A stretch of 64,000 nucleotides of DNA from Virgibacillus sp. SK37. Its GTDB lineage: Bacteria; Bacillota; Bacilli; Bacillales; Amphibacillaceae. Position numbers and translations under genes: made by a program. The notes beneath the pieces were generated by a model that had not been told where the DNA came from, made no database searches, and saw only the letters and a list, made by a program, of their open reading frames with translations. The stretch is taken from the NCBI RefSeq assembly GCF_000725285.1, contig NZ_CP007161.1, positions 3,200,213-3,264,212 of the forward strand, read 5' to 3'. The first letter of the stretch is position 1. The number at the start of each line of letters is the position of its first letter. Shown here piece after piece: positions 8,359 through 16,930 of this stretch.

Positions 8359-10296
8359 TTAAGGAGCTAAATTAAACTCAATTTCGCGCATAGCCATTTT
8401 ATTAATCCATTTCAGTCCTACATCTGTAATAATAATTTTTACTTTTGACGTATTCATATTTTCAATATCGACTTCTAATGTTTCTCCAAGCTCTGTCTTA
8501 CCTGAATCCGTCCAAGGGATACTATATTCCTGGTTATTACTTACCCAGCTATTACTATCTTGATCCCAAGCTGCTAACTTGAATTTTCTTATTCCCTGAT
8601 CCTGACCATAATTTGTTGTAAAAGATATTGAATTTAATGTTACTTCCTTTCGAAAATCATACATAATCGCTACTTCTTTATCATGTGGCAGGTGGTTACC
8701 GCTGAATACAAATTCTCCACTATTTTTGTCAAGAACTCCATCAAACAGTTTAGATAATTCTGCCTGACTATTTGCTACACCTAAGTTTTCACTTGTATAT
8801 GGAGGTGGTAAAATAACTTCTACGTGTAGAGTTGGCTCTGCCACTCCTTTTGTGTGCTTTAGATGTGGAAGTATACCACGTTTTGTAACCGATTCTCCAT
8901 TATTAATCTTTTCCAAATCTTTTTCAGTAATCGGCTCCCATTTAACAAACTCTTGGGTTTCAACACCGTCACTCCACGTCACGTTCACATAAGATTTTGT
9001 ATTTGGCAAGTTAGGTTCTGTATAAACTTCCCCAATATTCCCTTCCACACTTGAAGTATATTGTTTTAAAGCTGCCTGTCCTTTAACAGCTGTTACCTTG
9101 GAATCTTCAATACTTACAACTTTAAGATCTTGCTTTGAGTGGTCCTCATTCTTTTCAGGTAACTTCTTGTAAACTCTGACATAATCAATATCAAATGTGT
9201 TTGGATATGGCATCCATTCCCACGGGCCCGTCCATCCTCCTGCTCTTTTTTCATATTGAGAGAATAGCTGGATCATAGGATAGTCAATATTTACGTTTTT
9301 ACTACCTACTACCTTATTATCAACATAAAAAACTAATTTATCAGGATATGCACCTGATCCCGTTCCCTCTTGCCAATCCAAACCAAATGTATGCCACTCA
9401 TCGTGGAAATTTGCATTTGGATTCGTAAAAGTCTCCCCTTGGTCTTTAACTGCAAATGCATCATTATCATTCCAGGCATGAAATGCTCGAGGAACCGAGG
9501 TCTTTTGCCTTCCCAATATTTCAAATATATCAATTTCAGCAGAGTGGTCTTCCCTATCTTCAAATCCTGTTAACCACCAGGCTGAATGTCTTGAGGATCC
9601 TGCTTGACCCTTTGCTCTAATTTCATAATAGCCATACTGATTTATATGTGTTAATTGCGTATCGACCGGATTTCGTACTACATTCGTACCGTTCCAATTG
9701 TGAAGTGCATTTCTATTCCCAGTTGTAAACCCACTCACTCTTGTTTCCCCATCATACTCTGGTGCCCAAGCAGGTGTATCCTCATTCACCATAAGATGCA
9801 TCGCGCCATCTTTTATTTTATAAATTGGTTTAGCGTATTTTGGTGTTCTTGTCCAAGATGAAAGATATTGATCCACCCATAAATCTGAATCCAATTTCCC
9901 ATTAGGGTGATTAAATTCTTCATCAAAGATCAAACGATAACCATCTTTATTTATTGGACTTGCAGGGGTATGCTTTCCCCATTTCGCCGTAAGTGTTAAA
10001 TCTCCTTCTGGTTTGTACGGAAAGATCATTTCGTATTTGTTATCTGGACCATAGAACCATCCTAGGAAATCATATCCCTCTTTCTCGATTTTTGAAAATG
10101 GCACTTTTTTCTCCCTAAGCTTTTCACCCTTACCAAGCTTTAATTGTTTCATGCCTTCTCCATTATCAGGATTAAATGTTATCACAGGTTTAGTAGAATT
10201 TGTTTTTTCGGAGGATCCCTCCTTCGCAAATACACTAATACTATTCATACTAAGAACTACAAGTGTTACTAACAAGATACTAATAATTTTTTTCAA
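8359..10296 (-). CDS. Secreted multidomain GH16 endoglycanase
   Basis: Secreted endo-acting glycoside hydrolase of 645 residues. A TTG start follows GGAGAT. Order of parts: signal peptide to about 25; an InlB B-repeat-like domain (GYDFLGWFYGPDNKY, about 40-107); a GH16 catalytic domain (about 115-380) with the motif EIDIFE, giving nucleophile E254, D256 and acid/base E259; a bacterial Ig-like (Big_4 type) domain with VTWSDGVETQEFVKW; and a C-terminal discoidin-like region. GH16 enzymes cleave beta-1,3/1,4-glucans or beta-galactans (agarose, porphyran, carrageenan). The specificity cannot be settled from the motif. It is the last gene after the two permeases and should generate oligosaccharides for that importer. 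Confidence 0.9.
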   Translation of the reverse strand: MKKIISILLVTLVVLSMNSISVFAKEGSSEKTNSTKPVITFNPDNGEGMKQLKLGKGEKLREKKVPFSKIEKEGYDFLGWFYGPDNKYEMIFPYKPEGDLTLTAKWGKHTPASPINKDGYRLIFDEEFNHPNGKLDSDLWVDQYLSSWTRTPKYAKPIYKIKDGAMHLMVNEDTPAWAPEYDGETRVSGFTTGNRNALHNWNGTNVVRNPVDTQLTHINQYGYYEIRAKGQAGSSRHSAWWLTGFEDREDHSAEIDIFEILGRQKTSVPRAFHAWNDNDAFAVKDQGETFTNPNANFHDEWHTFGLDWQEGTGSGAYPDKLVFYVDNKVVGSKNVNIDYPMIQLFSQYEKRAGGWTGPWEWMPYPNTFDIDYVRVYKKLPEKNEDHSKQDLKVVSIEDSKVTAVKGQAALKQYTSSVEGNIGEVYTEPNLPNTKSYVNVTWSDGVETQEFVKWEPITEKDLEKINNGESVTKRGILPHLKHTKGVAEPTLHVEVILPPPYTSENLGVANSQAELSKLFDGVLDKNSGEFVFSGNHLPHDKEVAIMYDFRKEVTLNSISFTTNYGQDQGIRKFKLAAWDQDSNSWVSNNQEYSIPWTDSGKTELGETLEVDIENMNTSKVKIIITDVGLKWINKMAMREIEFNLAP

Positions 10297-10440
10297 TTCA
10301 TCATCTCCATCTATATAAGTAGTTTAAAAGGATTTTGTGAATATTACTTGAGTGATAAATTCAAGTATATGACAAATTATTATACAAACTCTTTAAACAC
10401 TGTACAATCTGAGTTGAAAATGTATCTGTAAATCGCTTTA

Positions 10441-11274
10441 TTACCCTTTTACCGACCCTGCAACGACACCTTCTATTACACGCTTTTGCATGAAAATATA
10501 GAAGATAACCAATGGCAATGTTGACATCACTAGCATTGGGAAAAATGCCGTCCAATTTGTTGCAAATGGTCCTACATTTTTGTATACCTCCTGCAATAAA
10601 ACTTGTTTTTCCGGTGATTGCAAGAATAATAGTGGTGTAAGAAAGTCATTCCAAATAGCTAACGTATTTAAAATTACCACCGTCGAGATAATAGGTTTCA
10701 ACAACGGAAAAATTATTACCCAAAAACAGCGAAAGGTTCCACAGCCATCCATAAATGCTGCCTCTTCCAATTCAATTGGTACAGTATTAATAAATCCGCG
10801 GAGCAAGAAAATGGATAGCGGTAAATTTATGCAAAAAACACTAACCAAAATCACGCCCATATGTGTATTCATCAAATGTAATCCAGAGATGATTTGATAT
10901 AATGGGACGATCGCTATCTGAAAAGGGATAATTAAACCTACTAAAAATATAGAGTACATTACTCTAAAGATCTTCTTTTTGCTTCTAGCTATTACGTAAG
11001 CAGCCATGGAGGCAAAGAATACTAGAAATACCACAGCTACAACTGTAATAATCAGGTTATTCTTCAATGCCTGAAGATAATTCATTGCTTCTAACGCATT
11101 TATATAGTTCGAGAAATTCAAACTGGTAGGCAGTCCTAATGGATTGGCTGCTGCTTCTGCTGGTGTCTTAAAGGTAGTAACAATCAAATAATATATGGGC
11201 AAAAACACTACGGTACTTATAAATAAAAGCCCTAGCAAAAATATAGGTTTCTTAATTAATTTTTTCTTACTCAT
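10441..11274 (-). CDS. Carbohydrate ABC transporter permease, MalG type (second cassette)
   Basis: Membrane subunit of the second CUT1 importer, 277 residues. The EAA loop reads ELEEAAFMDGCGTFRCFWVI, with two Cys in a region where the family rarely has them, and the end is GVVAGSVKG. I chose the ATG at 11274, which has GGGAGA nine bases upstream and overlaps the MalF-type stop as ATGA; an in-frame ATG at 11292 lacks a ribosome binding site. About six transmembrane segments. Partner of the permease directly upstream. Confidence 0.93.
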   Translation of the reverse strand: MSKKKLIKKPIFLLGLLFISTVVFLPIYYLIVTTFKTPAEAAANPLGLPTSLNFSNYINALEAMNYLQALKNNLIITVVAVVFLVFFASMAAYVIARSKKKIFRVMYSIFLVGLIIPFQIAIVPLYQIISGLHLMNTHMGVILVSVFCINLPLSIFLLRGFINTVPIELEEAAFMDGCGTFRCFWVIIFPLLKPIISTVVILNTLAIWNDFLTPLLFLQSPEKQVLLQEVYKNVGPFATNWTAFFPMLVMSTLPLVIFYIFMQKRVIEGVVAGSVKG

Positions 11275-12152
11275 GATATTTTTCTCTCCCATCTATTTAG
11301 GAAAGTAATTACAATTCGCGATAAAATAAATACTGCTATGAAGAAGACCACCGCAAGAGCGGATGCATAGGCATTTCTCCCGCTATTAAAACCTTCCCGA
11401 ATCATCGTAGTCATTATTGTTTCTGTTGCGTAACCAGGCCCACCTTTTGTCATGGCGAAAATAACATCAAAAACTTTCATTCCTCCAATAAGGCTCATTA
11501 GAATATTAAAAGATACTGCTGGATATAACAGTGGTAAGGTGACTGAAAAGAACTTTCTTATCGGTCCTGCCCCATCAATATCTGCAGCCTCATAAAGCGA
11601 GGAATCAATACTTTTTAAGTTTGCTATATATATTACCATTGACCAACCAGCCCATTGCCAGACTTGTGTTGCTAATACGGAGTAAAGTGCAATTTTTGGA
11701 TTACCGAGCCAATTTACAGGTTCACCACCGAAAAATTGAATTATATTGTTAAGCAATCCGTAATCTGCTGAAGTCATAATATATTGAAATAGGAATCCAA
11801 CAACTAAAATACTCAATACTGCTGGTAAAAAAACTAAAGACTTAACAAAATTCATTCCAGCAGTTTTCTTATTCAAAAATACCGCTAGCAAAATAGCAAT
11901 CACATTTTGGAAAATGGTAATTAATAAAGCATATTTAATCGTGTTTGTAATTGCAGCTACTGTTTTTTTATCCTGGAATAGAAGTTTAAAATTTTCCAGG
12001 CCAACAAATTCAAGCGTAGAATTATAAACAGACCAATTTGTTAAACTATAGAAAAAACTCATAGCTGTGGGCGCAATAAAAAGAATCATAAATCCAATGA
12101 AAGCTGGAAGAATCATTAACATAAAGACTCTTTCACGTTGCTTGTTGTACAT
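11271..12152 (-). CDS. Carbohydrate ABC transporter permease, MalF type (second cassette)
   Basis: Membrane subunit of the second CUT1 importer, 293 residues and about six transmembrane segments. The EAA loop reads SSLYEAADIDGAGPIRKFF. The ATG at 12152 follows GGGGAGG with a six-base spacer; an in-frame ATG 15 bases earlier overlaps that site and is rejected. It lies 123 bases downstream of the binding-protein gene and is coupled to the MalG-type gene. No ATPase is encoded nearby. Confidence 0.93.
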   Translation of the reverse strand: MYNKQRERVFMLMILPAFIGFMILFIAPTAMSFFYSLTNWSVYNSTLEFVGLENFKLLFQDKKTVAAITNTIKYALLITIFQNVIAILLAVFLNKKTAGMNFVKSLVFLPAVLSILVVGFLFQYIMTSADYGLLNNIIQFFGGEPVNWLGNPKIALYSVLATQVWQWAGWSMVIYIANLKSIDSSLYEAADIDGAGPIRKFFSVTLPLLYPAVSFNILMSLIGGMKVFDVIFAMTKGGPGYATETIMTTMIREGFNSGRNAYASALAVVFFIAVFILSRIVITFLNRWERKIS

Positions 12153-12275
12153 AATAATCCTCCCCATTATTCTCTACATGTCATCATATAAAATAGATAA
12201 AGCATGAGGCGTTATTGAAGAATGGGGGCCCCATTCTTCAAATCCAACACCTCAACTCTATATATAAATAATGGA

Positions 12276-13547
12276 TTATTTTAGAGTGTTTCGTAAATTT
12301 TCGTTAACATCATCCGCATCCTTCAGTGCCTCTTCTACTGTTTTTACACCTGCCAGAACTTCTTGCAATGATTTTCCATATGCTTCAACAATAGGATTAC
12401 CGGACGTCCATACTGCAGTCCAAGGGGCATATACATTACCTGCTTTGAATGCACCTTCACTATCCTCATAAATTTCTCCTAAATCAACCGCCATACCTTC
12501 CAGGAATGAACTTCCCGCATTATCTTTAACTAAAGCTTCTTGAGCTTCTTCAGTTGCTGTTATCTCCAACACTTTAACTGCTTCATCAATATGTTCCGAT
12601 TTTGCATTTATCGCTAGCGCAGAACCTGGCCCACCAATTAACCAACCATCTCCCTCTTCTTTTCCAGGGATAGGAAACATTCCAAGCTCAATGTCCGGAT
12701 TCTTCTCCATAATAGTTTCTACTGCCCAAGGGCCACTTTCCCACATCGCTGCTTTACCGGTAGCGAACTGATCAAGTGCCTGGTCATAGCTGAGCCCCAA
12801 CATTTCTTCCGTTAAAATACCTTCTTCAATTACTCTTGACCATTCTTTTACTGCTGGAAGCCATTCCTCTGCTAGTTTTGCTTCCCCTTCATTAAACGCT
12901 TCATCAAAGTTTTTACTCTCTTCATCTGCATAAAATTCATTGTTTACTAGACCAATACTTTGTTTCATCATTGGCTCCCATGATTGAGCCCCCATTATTT
13001 GTGGTTTAATACCTTTGTCAGATAGCTCTTTACTTATGGCAATAAATTCATCCCAAGTCTTAGGAACCTCTATATTATTTTCTTTAAAGATAGCTTTATT
13101 ATAAAAGATCCCTTCAAACCATGATTGTAGAGGTGTAGCATAAACCTTATCATCTACGGAATATGGCTTTAAACCAGAATCGGTATATTTTGACGTAAAT
13201 TCCTTACTCGTTAAATCTAGTAAATAATTTGCTTTTGCTAATAGTTTTGTTTCTCCACCCACTTCAATAATATCCGGACCTTCTCCAGCTTGTAGTTGTG
13301 AATTTAATACATTATTAAAGTTATCAAGTGCAACGAATTCAAACTCAATATCTACATTAGGAAGTTGTTCATCCAAATATTTTAAGTAGGTTGCTCTAGT
13401 AGACTCCGGATTGTATCCCATCATGCGAAGTTTCACTACGCCATCCTCTGATTTCTCTGAACTACCTTTCGTTTCTCCACTACAACCCGCTAAGATTGTT
13501 GCGAACATAAGCATACATATTAACAACGTAACCGCTTTCTTTTTCAC
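12276..13547 (-). CDS. Sugar ABC transporter substrate-binding lipoprotein (second cassette)
   Basis: Extracellular oligosaccharide receptor, 423 residues, GTG start after AGGGG. Lipoprotein signal peptide with lipobox ILAGCSG, then a family 1 solute-binding fold (LRMMGYNPESTRATYLKYLD, AGEGPDIIEVGGE, AAMWESGPWAVETI). Not closely similar by eye to the first cassette's receptor, so the two importers probably take different sugars. It sits between the GH31 gene and the permeases. The ligand is likely a product of the GH16 enzyme encoded downstream. Confidence 0.92.
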   Translation of the reverse strand: MKKKAVTLLICMLMFATILAGCSGETKGSSEKSEDGVVKLRMMGYNPESTRATYLKYLDEQLPNVDIEFEFVALDNFNNVLNSQLQAGEGPDIIEVGGETKLLAKANYLLDLTSKEFTSKYTDSGLKPYSVDDKVYATPLQSWFEGIFYNKAIFKENNIEVPKTWDEFIAISKELSDKGIKPQIMGAQSWEPMMKQSIGLVNNEFYADEESKNFDEAFNEGEAKLAEEWLPAVKEWSRVIEEGILTEEMLGLSYDQALDQFATGKAAMWESGPWAVETIMEKNPDIELGMFPIPGKEEGDGWLIGGPGSALAINAKSEHIDEAVKVLEITATEEAQEALVKDNAGSSFLEGMAVDLGEIYEDSEGAFKAGNVYAPWTAVWTSGNPIVEAYGKSLQEVLAGVKTVEEALKDADDVNENLRNTLK

Positions 13548-13628
13548 TCAAAACACCCCTTTTTTCTTTTAATGTTTATATTGTATACAAGAAATTTCTG
13601 ATGATAAATAAAAAATATTACTTATTTA

Positions 13629-13678
13629 TATAACAAAAATACTATTTATGCATGAGCATAAATAGTATTTTTGTTATA
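13629..13678. terminator. Perfect 23-bp palindrome, probable bidirectional terminator
   Basis: The arms 13629-13651 and 13656-13678 are perfect reverse complements with a four-base loop (ATGA). The stem is AT-rich and its outer part gives a run TTTTTGTTATA on either strand. It follows the GH31 gene and precedes the binding-protein gene. It should end or reduce transcription from GH31, or act as an operator for the binding-protein promoter. Confidence 0.6.
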
Positions 13679-13753
13679 CAGTGATTGATATATTTGTAAC
13701 TCTTTCATCAAAAGCTGTGTTTATCAGTTTTACGATACCCGTAAAACAAACTT

Positions 13754-15262
13754 TTATTTCTTCTCTAATATAATAGGTTCTCCCTGTTGACTTGAAAAGT
13801 AATGGTAAGATCCTTCGCTGTCCATAACCTTATCCCTATATTGCCAGCTTCCTTGTGGTACGTATACCTTCCTGCCTTCTTCACCTTTCGAAGTAATGGG
13901 TGCAACCAAAATATTACTTCCCAACATAAATTGATCTGTAATTTTTTGTACTGGTTCACTTGGAAACTCATATGTCATGTAGCGAATAATAGGTTCGCCG
14001 GATTCTTTAGCATGTAATACTAACTGTTCAATAACAGATTGATAGTTTTTTCGGATTTCTATACTTAGTAAAATCTTTTTGAAATCTTCATTGTTTAATA
14101 CTCTGTATGGTGCTGCAGAAAATTGCATTGCCGGCATCAAACAGGCTATTTCACTATGGCGAATAAAAAGCTCCGTGTCGAGCGCAGCATCTTCCATTTC
14201 CTCAAAATCCAAATATTCACCGCCGCCTATCATGTCTGGAGAGCAAAATGGGTGTCCAGTTATTCCTTGTAATAAACTGTTAGGGATAAGTGATTTAATA
14301 CCATTTTCTTCCCATGAATGTTGCTTGTCACATAAACGCTGGAGTAAAGACATTCCTCCCGCCTTGGCTGATACTCTATATTCATTAAAAGAATATTGTG
14401 CACCAAATTTCGCCCAAAGTAAAGACTGCTCATCTGGTGTCACATTACCATATGTCACATTGTCTTCTTGATAATATGTACTATCTCCCCCATCAAACTT
14501 AAATCCATCCACACCTATATCACATAATTGGTCCAACTGTTGCTTCAACCATAATGCCGTAGAAGGGTTTGAAAAGTCCAGTACTGCAGAATACCCATTC
14601 CACCATTCCGTGATAAACGGCTTACCTTCCTTTGTTTCAATTAGCATTCCTTTATCTCTAAGCTCTCTATATTCTAACGTATCAGGAGTTATATACGGGC
14701 TTACCCACAGCATTACGTGAAACCCTTGACTGTGTAGCTTTTGAATCATTGCTTTTGGATCTGGAAACTTTTCTTTATTAAAAGACCATTTTCCATAATA
14801 ATCCGACCATCCATCATCAATCATTAACACCCCAGCAGGCATGCCACTATTCAAGATATCCTCTGCATATGACAAGATGTCCTTTTCGTTTTGAAAAAAG
14901 GTTAACTCAATCCAACTATTGTAAATAGGATTGCTAAACAGCTCCATACTTAATTTATTGTTATCGAAGGGAAAATGATTAGACATTGCTTGAAGGTAGG
15001 CACCTTTTAAATTTTGAAATCCTTCTTTATATATTACTTCTCCTATTACTTCAATACTTCCCTTATCAAAGCTTATAACAAATCCTTTCTCACCAAAGAG
15101 ATACCTGCCCTTACTGGATAAAAACAACGGCATGGATTGATTTGGGGTTTGATTCGTGCGTAAATCAATTTTATACACGTCATCTTTTCCAATAGGCTGA
15201 TTTATACCTTCGTGTACATATCCTCCATACCAAAATTCCTGCTCCTGCATTTTAATTTTCAT
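13754..15262 (-). CDS. GH31-family alpha-glycosidase
   Basis: Glycoside hydrolase of 502 residues without a signal peptide, so it acts in the cytoplasm on imported oligosaccharides. A GH31-type (beta/alpha)8 barrel is visible: VLMIDDGWSDYYGKW, LHSQGFHVMLWVSPYI, then the nucleophile region DGFKFDGGD with D257, and SPDMIGGG with D343 as probable acid/base. The usual large N-terminal beta domain is shortened, so the protein is smaller than typical GH31 alpha-glucosidases (650-800). GH31 includes alpha-glucosidases, alpha-xylosidases, alpha-galactosidases and sulfoquinovosidases; which one this is cannot be decided here. ATG at 15262 follows GGAGG by seven bases. It lies between the regulator and the importer. 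Confidence 0.85.
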   Translation of the reverse strand: MKIKMQEQEFWYGGYVHEGINQPIGKDDVYKIDLRTNQTPNQSMPLFLSSKGRYLFGEKGFVISFDKGSIEVIGEVIYKEGFQNLKGAYLQAMSNHFPFDNNKLSMELFSNPIYNSWIELTFFQNEKDILSYAEDILNSGMPAGVLMIDDGWSDYYGKWSFNKEKFPDPKAMIQKLHSQGFHVMLWVSPYITPDTLEYRELRDKGMLIETKEGKPFITEWWNGYSAVLDFSNPSTALWLKQQLDQLCDIGVDGFKFDGGDSTYYQEDNVTYGNVTPDEQSLLWAKFGAQYSFNEYRVSAKAGGMSLLQRLCDKQHSWEENGIKSLIPNSLLQGITGHPFCSPDMIGGGEYLDFEEMEDAALDTELFIRHSEIACLMPAMQFSAAPYRVLNNEDFKKILLSIEIRKNYQSVIEQLVLHAKESGEPIIRYMTYEFPSEPVQKITDQFMLGSNILVAPITSKGEEGRKVYVPQGSWQYRDKVMDSEGSYHYFSSQQGEPIILEKK

Positions 15263-15355
15263 TTTTAGGCCTCCAAATTCTTCATAGACTCTATCTAGGA
15301 TAAATAAATTTGTAGTTAAAAGAAAGAAAGAAAATTATTTATATTTAACACAATA

Positions 15356-16921
15356 TTACTTTTTCTGTTTTCGGTATTCATTAGGGGTCATCGATTCATA
15401 TTTTTTAAAAAGCTTTGAAAAGTAACTGGGATTTTCGTAACCAACCTCAAAAGAGATTTCCCAGCTCTTCATATCGGTTTCAAGTAATAGTCTTTTTGCT
15501 TCGTTCAATCTTAGCTCAGTAAGATAACTCCATAAGTTAATTCCTACTTCCCTTTTAAATAAATAACTGAAGTAGCTTTTACTTACCGAAATTTGATTGC
15601 ATATTCCATCAAGCGTGAGGTTTTCGTTATATCTTTCTTTTAGTATTTGTATACTTTCCTCTACTATCTTACTATACTTATTTCGGGATTTTTCATCCTG
15701 TTGGAGTGTTTGTTCAATCGCAATCCACATAAATTCTTTAAGCTCTTTAAAACTTTTTAAGTTCAACAAATCCTGATAAGTTAGCATTAATATGCGATTG
15801 TTCTGCTCCGTTTTCGTATGATATTGTAATACGATATTTTTTAATAGCATAATGATTTGAAAGCAAATATCATAGATATAATCTAAATCCATGGGATTAA
15901 TATTTTTGGACAAGAAAAAAATTTCGTCGATTAATTTTTCTGCATTCATGATATCTTTTTCTTTGAGTGCAGCTTCTACTTCCTTCACCAGGTCAGCACT
16001 GGGAATTTGATTGAAGTCTTCCTCTTTATAATTATATCCGAACCCTAATACATTGTCCGAATCAATATAAAAGTTGTAACGAGATAAAAGTTTGGTCTTT
16101 TTATACTGTACTGGAAGATCGCTTATCCCTGTTATGACATCACTAAAACAGGCCATAACGTTTATATTATAATGGGTATGTACAAGTTGAATGATGTCTT
16201 TGCTGAGTTTCTTTAACTCTTCCTGATTTATTTCTGAAATTAGAATCACCCATGAATCTTCTTCATATTCAAATAAAATGTTTTTGTAGCTATTCAAAAC
16301 ACTATCCAAAAGCTCATTCATATGATCCAGTTGCATCATTTCCATGTTATGCATACTTACATATTCATCTATTGTATTGTGGTTCATTTGAATGATTAGT
16401 AGATAATAATTTTCAAAATTAAAAGAACCGCTTTGGGGAAGATCTCTAGTACGAGTGGATTCATGCCCTGTCCTCATATATGTGCTGAGTTCCAATCTTT
16501 TAATCTGCTCTTCATTTTCTTCCATCTTACGTTTTTGTTCTTTTTCTCCGTTTATTTTTTCGATTACGGTGGCAAGTGCTTTATTTAATTCCTGTTCATC
16601 TACCGGCTTTAAAATATAGTCAGAGCACCCTTCCTTCATAGCTTCCTGGACATAGGAGAAATCACCATATGCACTAACTAAAATAAATTCTGTATGTTTA
16701 TTTCTTCTTTTGGCCTTTTTTACAAACTCAATCCCATTCATATTTGGCATGTTAATATCTGTGATGACTATGTGAGGGTTGTATTTTTCAAAAGCTTCAT
16801 AAGCTTCTACGCCATCTTGAGCCACACCTGCCAGCTCCAAGTTATACTGTCTCCAGTCGATCAAACTTTGAAGCATACGAACTGTGAGAATCTCATCATC
16901 CACCAATAATACCTTTAACAT
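15356..16921 (-). CDS. YesN-type response regulator with AraC DNA-binding domain (second cassette)
   Basis: Cytoplasmic response regulator of 521 residues. The receiver has acidic D8-D9, phosphoacceptor D55 in VITDINMPN and the conserved Lys in LKPVDEQE. A long middle region follows, then a C-terminal AraC double helix-turn-helix (ISVSKSYFSYLFKREVGINL and ISFEVGYENPSYFSKLFKKY). It starts nine bases after the kinase stop, with GAGGG as ribosome binding site. It probably controls the GH31, importer and GH16 genes downstream. Confidence 0.95.
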   Translation of the reverse strand: MLKVLLVDDEILTVRMLQSLIDWRQYNLELAGVAQDGVEAYEAFEKYNPHIVITDINMPNMNGIEFVKKAKRRNKHTEFILVSAYGDFSYVQEAMKEGCSDYILKPVDEQELNKALATVIEKINGEKEQKRKMEENEEQIKRLELSTYMRTGHESTRTRDLPQSGSFNFENYYLLIIQMNHNTIDEYVSMHNMEMMQLDHMNELLDSVLNSYKNILFEYEEDSWVILISEINQEELKKLSKDIIQLVHTHYNINVMACFSDVITGISDLPVQYKKTKLLSRYNFYIDSDNVLGFGYNYKEEDFNQIPSADLVKEVEAALKEKDIMNAEKLIDEIFFLSKNINPMDLDYIYDICFQIIMLLKNIVLQYHTKTEQNNRILMLTYQDLLNLKSFKELKEFMWIAIEQTLQQDEKSRNKYSKIVEESIQILKERYNENLTLDGICNQISVSKSYFSYLFKREVGINLWSYLTELRLNEAKRLLLETDMKSWEISFEVGYENPSYFSKLFKKYESMTPNEYRKQKK

Positions 16922-16930
16922 TTTATCCCT

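Noticed and set aside
13727-13747. Second terminator after GH31 (GTTTTACG/CGTAAAAC)
   Set aside because: The eight-bp stem has no T run after it on the minus strand and lies within a few bases of the stop codon; the palindrome at 13629-13678 is the better candidate.
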